NCBI GenBank assembly: GCA_963281255.1
Contig: OY725490.1
Span: 4,712,001-4,776,000 of the forward strand
Source: Aphrocallistes beatrix
Taxonomy: Eukaryota; Porifera; Hexactinellida; Sceptrulophora; Aphrocallistidae
DNA: 64,000 nucleotides
Direction of reading: 5' to 3'
How positions within the stretch are numbered: the first letter of the stretch is position 1; every line of letters begins with the position of its first letter. The notes below the pieces were generated by a model that saw nothing but the letters and a program-made list of their open reading frames with translations, was not told where the DNA came from and did not search any database. Positions 22,740 to 31,569 of this stretch are shown here, piece by piece. A program made the position numbers and the translations under genes.

Positions 22740-22822
22740 TGATCCATTCGGCTACTACTTCATCCCTAGTCCATGATTTTCAGTCTACTGTGAGGCATTA
22801 TTAGAGTAGGCTATGGTTATAT

Positions 22823-23404
22823 TTATAATCGTATATCGGTCAGGTTAAAGTCAATGAAACAAAAGAATCGAAAATTTCAAAAAATTATATCTTCAATAGT
22901 CTACCGTAAAGTGAAATTTTATGCGCCCTCTGGTAAAAATTATTTATATCATTTGATGTTCTTAGTGTTTTAATCCTTTGTAAGTGTATTGCCATAGGTG
23001 AATGACTAGAATCTAAGCAATCAAAGCAGTTTTAAATTAAAAAGTCACAGTATTTGGAAATCTGTCTAATTTTAGACACTATATTTGTGAAATCACAAAA
23101 ATTGTAGAATATCTAGAACATGAGTTCTGAATTGAATGATACTAGTCATAATAGTCATATGAAGTATGCATAAGTCAAATTGTAAACCTAATAACCATTG
23201 TTACAATTAAACTAGTTAATTTATTTGGGCGCACATATTGTATACTTGGTATAGGAATTTAAGACTACGTAATCTGGAACTATAGCACCAAAGTCAGAAA
23301 ACTCGATGAGAGAAGAATTGAAATAGTGAAATATCAACTACTATGTATAGCTATAAAAATATAAATAAAAGGCTAAGAGAGGATAAGAAAATCTGAGCAC
23401 TCAG
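22823..23404. other. AT-rich sequence, nothing recognised
   Basis: About 580 bp between G and the SINE with no convincing ORF, repeat or TIR. Confidence 0.4.
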
Positions 23405-23835
23405 TACTTATCTGCTTGGGTGGTGCAGTGGTTAGGCGTTTGAATACCAAGACTTAGGTCGCGGGTTCTAACCTCACTCTAGTCATTTGCATTTTACTCT
23501 CAATTACATTGCTTCGGTAATGTAATCTGAGCCTACACTCTTGCAGAACCTTAGTGAGCTAAAAGCAATAAGGATGTCATCTCGTTTAAAGGTAAAGTTA
23601 GGTCAGGTGCTATCTTTCTTGCCTACTGATAGCCGAGTTTTTCTCTGTAACACGCTATCATATGCACACAGGCATGCCATCATATTCATACACACACGCC
23701 GCATGCACACATTCAGCAACTATCAGTAGGTTTAGCACCTCACCCAGATTGTAAACCCCCTGAGAACATATTAGCATGGATTCGGAAGGTATATAAATCT
23801 ATAAAACTTTAACTTTTTTAACTTTTATTTGTTTA
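23405..23835 (+). mobile_element. tRNA-derived SINE
   Basis: The head has RNA polymerase III promoter boxes: box A-like TGGTGCAGTGG at 23421-23431 and box B-like GGGTTCTAACC at 23463-23473, about 30 bp apart as in a tRNA. No folding acceptor stem is evident and about 350 bp of unrelated body follow, ending in an AT-rich tail (AACTTTTTTAACTTTT). This is a retroposon rather than a tRNA gene. The 62-aa ORF in the body is not coding. Confidence 0.65.
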
Positions 23836-24416
23836 TAATTGTGTTCCAATATAGGATATTTTATATGGTTACAATAAAAGGGATTAGTTCCTTTCATTAT
23901 TTAATTTAAATAATAATAAATTGCGAATTAAGCGACCTCTCTACCTATCTTTCTTAGAACTGGTTAAATTCGAAGAATTTTCTAAATTCTTGGAGTTGCG
24001 AATAATTCTAGATTTATGCCTAAGGTGACTGGACCCCAAATTTTAAAAAAAAATTTAATGCTAAAAAGATTAATAATAATAATTTATAAAAAAAACTTTT
24101 AATTATGCCTAAAGGGAATTAATATCGCTTGTGCCACGTTGATCCGCATGTTCCCATAATGTATAATGGTGGCAAGTGCCACAAGGTGATACATGTAATA
24201 GTAATTGTGCTTTGGAAAAGATTATCTATATGAACCTTCTAAATTGATTTATTCGAGTGTGTATATTTCGAAATTGATGTTAGATTTCATCAACCATGGT
24301 GGTTTTAATTGATTGGTGTCCATAGATGGACCCATTTTAGTATTACTTATGATGCAAAGCAATATGGTGGAGCACCTCTCATATCTTCCAGACATAGCTT
24401 ATAATAGTTATTTATT
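23836..24416. other. AT-rich sequence with a faint repeat
   Basis: The segment 'GCCTAAGGTGACTGGACCCC' (~24017) resembles 'ACTTAAGGTGACAGGCTCCC' (~25259). Both follow runs of AATTCTTAGAA-like sequence, so a diverged repeat may be shared. Nothing else is recognisable. Confidence 0.3.
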
Positions 24417-24505
24417 AGTAGCAAGCGCGCTTCGCTTGCTTGCGCTGCGAAGCTGGCGGATACTTTGTGTCCGCCAAAGGCGCCCTTTGAGCGCCTGGGA
24501 TCAAG
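24417..24505 (+). mobile_element. Element B, GC module only
   Basis: AGCAAGCGCGCTTCGCTTGC, then hairpin GGCGGATAC/GTGTCCGCC and GGCGCCC/GAGCGCC. It ends 'CTGGGATCAAG' and runs directly into the reversed LINE tail. Confidence 0.75.
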
Positions 24506-24507
24506 TA

Positions 24508-24931
24508 TGTATATGTATGTATATGAGTTGAAATTAATTTAGGATGTGTCTGTTAAGTGTTTAATTAAATAGTTGTTGGTGTGCAATGCGGAGGAGGGGT
24601 GTTTTTAGCAGTTTTTTGAAGATAGGGAGTGAAGGGGCATTCTGAATGCTCGGAGGGAGAAGATTCCACTAAACAAGCAAGTGAAAGCATGATCACGCAG
24701 GGTTTTGTAAGATTTGATAATAGGATGTTCAAGGAGGATGGCATTGGACGATCGTAGAGTACGATTGTATGTTATAACCTGTATGAGTTATATGACATAA
24801 TCCGAACAAAGGAATGGATGGCTTTGTAAGTTATGAGGAGGATTTTGAAGAGGATGCGTTGTTTAGCAGGCAGCCAGTGGAGGTTGAGAAGAAGAGGTGG
24901 AGACGAGAAGGTACAGGGGACATTGTAATTG
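24508..24931 (-). mobile_element. CR1/L2-like LINE, 3' fragment (copy 2)
   Basis: The reverse complement matches the 3' part of the LINE at about 2590-3060: blocks such as CAACCTCCACTGGCTGCCTG, CATAACTTACAAAGCCATCC and GTGGAATCTTCTCCCTCCGA. It is 5'-truncated, as is usual for LINE insertions. The 3' tail is again CATATACATA-rich and again abuts the GC module of B. Confidence 0.8.
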
Positions 24932-25650
24932 AAAAAATTGTCAAATCCAAAAATATTCTAATTGTGTTTTTATATCTTTACATGATGTCTAATCCGAGAA
25001 TGGAATATTATGTCATGATTATTGATGTATTTTAAAGCAGGGAAAATCATTTATTAATTTCGCCAACATTTTTGGTAAAATGATTTTTTTATACAAATCG
25101 ATAAAAATGTTCTCAAATGATATTAAGAATTTTTGTGAATTGGGATAATTCTTAGTTTTGTAATTAAGAATTGCCAATTTCTAAGAATAATTCGTAGAAT
25201 TTAGATATATTCTTAGAATTTGTACTTAGGAATTACTTAAATAAATTCTTAAAATGGGACTTAAGGTGACAGGCTCCCAAATTTCGAAAATTGACTATCT
25301 AAACACATTATAATTTTGTTTTAATGTCACTCTAAGATGTCTAAATAATCCGATAATGAAATGGTTGTCAATTATTTATCGTTGCAGGTTGCAGGTGAAA
25401 TCTATCCTCGTTTATTCAAAATCTATTACGGTTGATATTTCTTATTGGGAATATATATTTTATCAGAAAATTGCTAAACGCGCTTTTCAATAATTTTTAG
25501 ATCCGTGGGGATTTAACTTAAACATTAAAATCGATTTTTATACCTCAAAACTAATTCTTTGCATTACACTTTTACCACTTGGTATCGCTCTAAAAAGGAC
25601 ACATTTTTGAAACGAAATGTCCCATATCTAAGCTTATTTTAGGGATGCCT
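24932..25650. other. AT-rich sequence, nothing firm
   Basis: Runs of TTCTTAGAATT-like sequence and the faint repeat noted near 24017. No gene seen. Confidence 0.3.
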
Positions 25651-25884
25651 GCTCATTATTTTAATGCTAAATTCGTGTCCAGCACTGAATCTCCTGGGAT
25701 TTGATATATACTGAGACTATATTTGAAGAATTATTTGGTTGTCCGTGCGTAGCAATTGCCAGGAATTTTTTCACATGCCTATCCGTTGCTAGGAACAAGG
25801 AGCAAAGAATTCTCCAAATACTTATGCTAGTATAGTCATCAAATCACTGGAAATTCAGTACTGGGCTCAAATTGAGTATTAAAA
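25651..25884 (+). mobile_element. Element E, internal fragment
   Basis: 'ATGCTAAATTCGTGTCCAGC', 'GGTTGTCCGTGCGTAGCAAT' and 'TATCCGTTGCTAGGAAC' match E near 22310-22440. It continues after the insertion at 25887 as a weaker match ('GGAAATCTTAAAAGAAGTTATAG'). Confidence 0.65.
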
Positions 25885-25886
25885 TA

Positions 25887-26474
25887 CAGTGTGACACAAT
25901 GAAATTGGGAATATTGCTATTTTTGTTATTTCGCATGTTATAACACAACCATCACTTCTAAACTTCTCTCTTCGATTTTTCGTACATATTAGATGTTTCT
26001 TCAAATGCAGCATTTTAAAACTATATTAGTAACATTTTTGTGAGTGTTCTTTCCTATTATTGTATAACCCTGACTTCCCATTTTCTATAATATATTTTGG
26101 GTAATTTAAGATTGTTTCCGTCACAAATACTGATATAACATTTGAATTTCATTTTGAATTAGTTCGTAATGACGAAAGGTTGCGAAGGCAATTCCGTTCC
26201 TCACACAGAGGCATGTGGACAGACGCGTGTCCTGGGCGAAAAATAACAAGGCCACAGATTGGGAAAAGAATTTCAATTGACTTTTTGAGGCCATATTGGG
26301 AGTCCATGAATAAAAGGGTAGTTTTAGTAAAGAAGAGAAAAGGTCAGAAGATTAAGTACTAGTGGATATTATTGTACAGTGATGGATGTTTTGCATGTAG
26401 TTTTAGAAAAGTAAGTTATTACTTAGTTAGAAAAATACACTTAAACATTTTCCAAATTTAATTGTGTCACACTG
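25887..26474 (+). mobile_element. Tc1-like deletion derivative (588 bp)
   Basis: Termini CAGTGTGACACAATGAAATT and AATTTAATTGTGTCACACTG form a ~20-bp TIR flanked by TA. It sits inside an E fragment. The interior retains the last part of a transposase (see 26180-26362). Confidence 0.8.
26180..26362 (+). pseudogene. Tc1-like transposase, C-terminal scrap
   Basis: The frame ends FLRPYWESMNKRVVLVKKRK and stops at 26362. This parallels the last residues of the Tc1 transposase at 29653 (EFLKPYWRSMPKRCRMVV), so it is the remaining C-terminus of a deleted transposase. The upstream residues (RSSHRGMWTDACPG) are not recognisable. Confidence 0.55.
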
Positions 26475-26804
26475 TAATTATCTGGAAATCTTAAAAGAAG
26501 TTATAGACTAGACGATTCCGACGGATAATATCGGACTTGCTCTTTGGGGCAAAAGTCATGCTGTGAAGGATTTTGATATAACATATTATGAAGATAAGAA
26601 CTACTATATGTTGTTGAATATGGATGTTTTCAAGCTATTTAATATTATGATACAGTTGATACTAATGTTAATTGAGGGATTTATATAGATTATTTTTAAA
26701 ATTCTTTATTTCGAGAATATTTTATTAACGCTTATAAGTGGGATAACCTTTCGGGAATTTAACAGAGAGACGAAAAACTCAATGGGTTTTGATAGAGTTC
26801 GGCG

Positions 26805-26921
26805 ATGAGCAACTCTGGTACAGACAACTTTGTGGATATTGCGAATCAGAAGAGAAAAAATGTCGATGAACAGGCCGATAGTGCAGCTCCAGAAACTGAA
26901 TCGATGGAACATGTAATGTGA
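26805..26921 (+). CDS. Small ORF or possible exon, unknown
   Basis: A 38-codon frame MSNSGTDNFVDIANQKRKNV... rich in acidic and polar residues, ending MEHVM. Composition looks more protein-like than its AT-rich surroundings, and GTAATG near the end could be a splice donor. No family is recognised and no partner exon is found. The longer minus-strand ORF over it is a shadow. Doubtful. Confidence 0.2.
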   Translation: MSNSGTDNFVDIANQKRKNVDEQADSAAPETESMEHVM

Positions 26922-26934
26922 ATATCTAGATACA

Positions 26935-27430
26935 TCGGTAAATACTTTAGGGTATTCTAATTGGAATCTACAAATGAAAATACCCTATAATAGCCGTTGA
27001 GAGCTCGCTTTTAGCTCAAAATAAGATTTTGTCAATGATGTGAAAATATGTATATATACATATGTTAAAACGCATACAATATGAATTTATTACTTTAAAA
27101 GTGCGAGCATCGGGTCCTACAAATAAAGTATCCTATATTAACCGTTGAGAACTAGCAAAATTAAAAATTTTCAAAAGGTTTGAATATAGTATGTGTTCGT
27201 ATATACATATGCTAATTACTCCTAAAATATTGACATTATTACATTGTATGTGAAATTCGGGTTCCACATATTAAAATACTTAGATAAGGAGTTGACACTC
27301 GTTTTTAGCTTAAAAATAAGAATTTTTGAATTGGTGTCAAAATATGTAGATATCAATATTCAATTGCCCATAAAATATTCTAATTTTTTTCTATCAAAGT
27401 GCGAAATTCAGAATCTATGAATTAAAATAT
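26935..27430 (+). repeat. F-related repeat, ~150-bp units
   Basis: Three diverged units share 'CCTATAATAGCCGTTGAGAG' (~26982), 'CCTATATTAACCGTTGAGAA' (~27132) and 'AGATAAGGAGTTGACACTCG' (~27283), each followed by 'TTTTTAGCT' or an AAAATT-rich stretch and a CATATGTATA block. Period about 150 bp. Confidence 0.55.
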
Positions 27431-27513
27431 CCTATAACTTCTTTGAACCATGTTAGATCATCATTTGAATTCTGAATTCGTGTCCCGCATTGAATTTCCA
27501 GCAATTTGATATA

Positions 27514-28224
27514 CAGTCGACGATTGGCGGACATTTCGTATGCGGACATTTCGTATGCGGACATTTCGTATACGGACAATTCGTATACGGACATTTCGAA
27601 TAACGGACATTTCGCATAACGGACATTTCGTATAATGGACATTTCGTATACGGAAATTTCGTACAGTGGACAATTAGTCTAAATAGAATCGAATGTCACT
27701 CGACCCCCCCACACGCCAGACAAAATGCCCAAATTCACTGCCCATTTCACAGTGTTCACAACTGAAAATGCTCACTTTCACTTTGCTCTTACAACGTTTC
27801 TTACACAAAATGCCTACATTTCCGCTCATTTGGCAGCATTACTTTCTCTAAATGTCACTCGACCCCCCCACACGCCAGACAAAATGCCCAAATTCACTGC
27901 CCATTTCACAGTGTTCACAACTGAAAATGCTCACTTTCACTTTGCTCTTACAACGTTTCTTACACAAAATGCCTACATTTCCGCTCATTTGGCAGCATTA
28001 CTTTCTCTAAATGTCACTCGACCCCCCCACACGCCAGACAAAATGCCCAAATTCACTGCCCATTTCACAGTGTTCACAACTGAAAATGCTCACTTTCACT
28101 TTGCTCTTACAACGTTTCTTACACAAAATACCTACATTTCCGCTCTTTTGGCAGCATTATACGAAATATCCGTATACGAAATGTCCATATACGAAATGTC
28201 CGTATACGAAGTGTCCGATTACCA
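27514..28224. mobile_element. Element D: pogo-like ends around a triplicated 159-bp repeat
   Basis: Left end CAGTCGACGATTGGCGGACA is followed by about eight 15-bp direct repeats CGGACATTTCGTATR to ~27665. The right side (28158-28218) has the same repeats inverted (TACGAAATGTCCGTA). Between them are almost three 159-bp units. The right end merges into C at 28225. Outer TA duplications (27512-27513, 28413-28414) fit one insertion of D plus C into E. Confidence 0.75.
27692..28159 (+). repeat. 159-bp tandem repeat (2.9 units) with open frame
   Basis: Units start near 27692, 27851 and 28010 and are almost identical. Because 159 is a multiple of three, one frame stays open for 192 codons (27725-28303) and reads a 53-residue period starting MPKFTAHFTVFTTENAHFHF. 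The repeat, not selection, explains the ORF; no domain is recognised. Confidence 0.85.
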
Positions 28225-28412
28225 CAGTCGACTCCGCTTAATTGGGATACTGTTTAATCGGGTCAACCGCTTAATCGGGTCACTTTTGATAGGACCGGAA
28301 TAGCTCTCACACATAGAAGCCAATACAAAATTTTTTCGGTTAATAGGGTTCTCCGCTTAATCGGGGCAAAATGTCCTCTGACCGATGTGACCCTATTAAG
28401 CGGAGTCGACTG
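28225..28412. mobile_element. C element, copy 3 (188 bp)
   Basis: CAGTCGACTCCGCTTAATTG to CTATTAAGCGGAGTCGACTG, 188 bp. The right flank is TA. The left flank is CA because it directly abuts D. Confidence 0.85.
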
Positions 28413-29032
28413 TATATATCGACCATATTTGGAGTTTTTTTGGTTGTCCGTGCCTAGCAACGGGCAGGAATATTTTCACTTTCCTCGCCGTTGTTAGTAA
28501 CCCGCAGCAAAAAATTCTCCAAATGTGTCTGCTATATATATCAAATTGCTGGAAATTTAGTGTTGAGCACGGATTTAGCATTGATGATCTGACATGGTTC
28601 AAGGAAGTTATGGATATGAGACATTTCGCATCAAAAATGTTTCCTTTTTTGGGTGACACCAGGTGGTACAAGTGGCTCTAAGCGGCGAAATATTAGCATT
28701 GAAATTCTAAAAATCGAATTAATGTTTAGAACTTCTTTAGGGATCTAAAAATGATTAAAAAGGACTTTTGGCAAATTTTTGATAAAAACAGAATGCCCAT
28801 ATGAAAGGCCAACCTTAAGTATGAACTTTATTTTTTGAAAATATGTTTGTTTCAAGAAAATCTTTCAGGAGCTCAATATAGGTGACAAAAAATTCGGATA
28901 GTCTAGACCAGGAGCCGGCAATCTTTCGAATGAAGTGTGCCAGTTTACCTAGAATTTCAACACATTTATGACCTTGTGTGCCAGTGACATGCCTATTTAG
29001 AGTTGCCGACCTCTAGACTAGACAATATTGAT

Positions 29033-29097
29033 TTATGTGCCTTGCTGTTTCTTCAATCAATTCGTTACAAACATTAATTGAGTTTTAATAGTGAAGT
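29033..29097 (+). mobile_element. Element B, 3' tail fragment
   Basis: TTTCTTCAATCAATTCGTTA then AACATTAATTGAGTTTTAAT is the last ~65 bp of B without the TA microsatellite. Confidence 0.65.
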
Positions 29098-29652
29098 TAT
29101 CTTATACACTACCCTGACAAAAGTATTCAACCATCACGAAAACTTCCATCCAAATAGTATTAAATTGGAACTTTTCAAAAAAGGAACATGTCCTCAAACA
29201 GTAGAAAAACATATTTTTTATTCCAAATTCGTAATCTACACATTCTAATTACTCGTAATTCAGAGTCTCAACTCAAATACCTATTCTTATGTAGAAAATT
29301 ATCAACCTCTGCCACTTTGTGTCACTAATCGCCATCATATATAATGGCTGTGACTTGGGACAAGTACAGTAGGACGACATAATTATTTAGTATTTTGTTT
29401 TTGTTAGAAAACTAAGTACTATCAATTCAATAAGTTATGGTCATATACGAAATCAATTTTATTTATATTTCTGTGTATTGTGGAATTACTAGAATGCTTA
29501 TGATAGCAACTTGCACTTTACTTTACAGGATGCGGCTGTGGAATCTTGAGAGGTTTCATAGTTTTTGTCATTTTTTCCAATCTCTATGTTTTTATTAAAT
29601 ATTTTTCCATTAACTAGCTTACAAACTTTCTCTAATGTCCTAGAAACATTAG

Positions 29653-30788
29653 CGGGAACAAATTAAGACGTTATCCGAAGTTGGTAAGCACACTCCTCTG
29701 GCTATATCTCAACTTTTATCAGTTAGTCTGGCAACGGTCTACAATACACTCAACCGTGTTAAGACAGGCCGCACTCTTGAACATGGGGTAGGTGCCGGTA
29801 GACCAGCAGTAAAGTACCAGGCAATAAAAGGAAGTCTTTCGCAACAGATTCGTTGCTCTAAAGGAGCAAAGACTATCAAAGATATGCATGCAAATTTAAA
29901 TATTCCCGTGAGTAAACGTACTGTTGAGCGAGCACTTGCAAGTCTCCAGTACAAGAAGGTCTTTCCGGTTAAAACCTTCATGCTATCTGAGAAGAACCGT
30001 ATTAAAAGAATTGATTGGGCAAGGAAATACGAGAAAAAGCACTGGAGGAATGCTATCTTTTGCGATGAAGCTTCCTTTTGGTTACTTGGAGGTAGGGTGA
30101 AGATGTGGACAAAAGCTGGAAAAAAACGCTGGCAACCTGTCCCGGAGCATAGCCAAAAGGTGCACATCTGGGCGGCATTTTCTTCAATGGGGACTTTTGC
30201 CTTATGTATATTCCGTCCGAATTTAACAGGTGTCTTATACTGCAAAATCCTACAATGGCATTTACTATCCAGGCAGAGGTTTTCCATCAAAATAGCTGGT
30301 TTCTTGTAGAGGATAACGACCCTAAGCACACGTCCAAAGTTGTGAAGAAGTTTATGGAAGAAAATATGCCTCAAAAGTTGTTAGATTGGCCAAGTCAAAG
30401 CCCAGTTATTAATCCAATAGAGAATTTATTCGCTTGGATTAAGTATCAACTCAATAGGCTCCCGCACCGAAGGCCTACTACAGTTTCTGCACTTGAGTTC
30501 AAGTTGAACCAGATTTGGAATGGGATAAGTCCGGAATTTTTGAAACCATATTGGCGTTCTATGCCAAAAAGATGTAGAATGGTAGTAAATAATAGTGCAG
30601 CGGTTTTCAACCTTTTTTGGCTGTGGACCCCTATGTCAATTTCCTATATTCTGTGGATCCCCTCCTATTAAACGTAACACTAAATTTTGAATCCTGTGGA
30701 CCCCTTGATATCTTCTGTGGACCACTAAGGGGTCCATGGACCCCAGGTTGTGAATCGCTGTAATAGTGGATACCCTATTAAATTTTGA
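29653..30788 (+). pseudogene. Tc1-like transposase (DD35E), disrupted
   Basis: Frame 1 opens after a stop at 29650-29652 and reads REQIKTLSEVGKHTPLAISQ (first helix-turn-helix), EHGVGAGRPA (linker), NIPVSKRTVERALASL (second HTH), then CDEASFWLLGG with the first catalytic D. Near 30270-30295 the frame shifts; the second D is in VEDNDPKHTSKV and the E in SPVINPIENLFAW, with 35 residues between. The usual PDLNPIEN is PVINPIEN here. The last codons (RMVVNNS) are interrupted by the MITE; beyond it the protein would end within seven codons at 30788. The Met start is uncertain: no in-frame ATG precedes the first HTH, and an intron may have supplied it. Confidence 0.85.
30598..30760. mobile_element. 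hAT MITE in the transposase 3' end (163 bp)
   Basis: Ends CAGCGGTTTTCAACCTTTTT and CAGGTTGTGAATCGCTG are hAT-class inverted repeats, flanked by a perfect 8-bp duplication TAATAGTG at 30590-30597 and 30761-30768. The interior has repeated 'TGTGGACCCC' blocks. Confidence 0.9.
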
Positions 30789-31117
30789 AATACTAGTAAC
30801 AAATAACTTTTCTTATGACTATTCGTTTCAGGAAAAAGTACTATTTAATATATATACTTGAGAATTCTATGATTCTAAATAATTATGTCGTCTTACTGAA
30901 GTATCAAGTATCAAATATTGATATTAATTACCTTGGGAGTTAGTAATTGAGTTGAGGCTATCAATTATGAGTAATTAGAAAGTGTAGCTTACGAATTTGT
31001 AATAAAAAATAGAGTATTCCCTACGGTTTGAGTACATATTCTTTTATGAATATACCCACTTTAATACTATTTGTATGGAGGTTTCTATGGTGGTCGAATA
31101 CCTTTGTCCGTGTACTG

Positions 31118-31569
31118 TATGATATTTGATGATATGATAGATATGTTTCCCAAAATTTGATAAAAATAAGGATGGTTTGTGATTTAAGCTACCCACACCT
31201 CTGAAAAGTGGGGAAATGCCCCCCCATCACTAAATAGTTGTGGGTTAGCTAACCCGCTTACTCAATGGACCTAAGTTCCAGGATCCAAATTGAATACCTA
31301 CAGTCCATAATTAGAGGAATTTATAATAAAATGTCAAAATTATCTTTTAACTTTCTTCCATCCCGCGAGATATATGGAAAATGTTGAGTTTTTAATTTAT
31401 TTTAGAATATCCCGAATGTTTTGAGTGAGCAATGGCAGTATCTGTAACCACAATTTTAATTGATGTATTCTTTATAATACAAATTTAGTTTCTCGCCTGA
31501 TGTAATGCATTTATTTAAATCTAGTATTTATTTGATTTTCAGACCAATGAAATTATTTTTACATGAATA
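31118..31569. other. Upstream region of the Treslin-like gene
   Basis: No repeats recognised. 'GATTTTCAG' near 31535 could be a splice acceptor for a 5' UTR exon just before the first coding ATG. An in-frame TGA at 31564-31566 limits the coding start to 31570. Confidence 0.35.

Larger units (their letters stand above)
18648..22815. mobile_element. Foldback element G, copy 2, holding nested A and E
   Basis: Termini CATAGCCTACTCTAATAATG and CATTATTAGAGTAGGCTATG are perfect inverted repeats. The 7-bp target duplication GTTATAT lies at 18641-18647 and 22816-22822. The halves pair as in other copies ('AACATTCTATTGAAAATTTC' at right with the left arm near 18970). Subtracting nested A (19547-21475) and E (21558-22739) leaves about 1.06 kb, the normal G length. 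Confidence 0.85.
27435..28815 (+). mobile_element. Element E, 3' portion split by the D-C composite
   Basis: 'AACTTCTTTGAACCATGTTA' to 'CCAGCAATTTGATA' is E. It resumes at 28415 'TATATCGACCATATTTGGAG' and runs to the terminus 'GAAAGGCCAACCT' at 28815, followed by TA. The 5' part of E is missing. Confidence 0.8.
29107..31117 (+). mobile_element. Tc1-like element with DD35E transposase (~2.0 kb)
   Basis: Left end CACTACCCTGACAAAAGTAT and right end ATACCTTTGTCCGTGTACTG are imperfect inverted repeats. Similarity extends for about 100 bp ('CAAATAGTATTAAA' on both arms). TA flanks at 29105-29106 and 31118-31119. It carries the transposase at 29653 and a younger hAT MITE at 30598. Confidence 0.85.

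Noticed and set aside
23413-23485. tRNA gene
   Set aside because: A and B boxes are present, but no acceptor stem pairs and repeat-like body sequence continues. A SINE fits better.
27530-27665. CRISPR array or similar spacer-repeat structure
   Set aside because: The 15-bp units are contiguous without spacers and appear inverted at the other end of D, as expected for pogo-like termini.
27725-28303. 192-codon repeat protein as a gene
   Set aside because: Explained by a 159-bp tandem repeat whose length is a multiple of three. No start context, domain or conservation evidence.
29739-30374. 211-codon minus-strand ORF
   Set aside because: Antisense shadow of the Tc1 transposase, whose motifs are clear on the plus strand.
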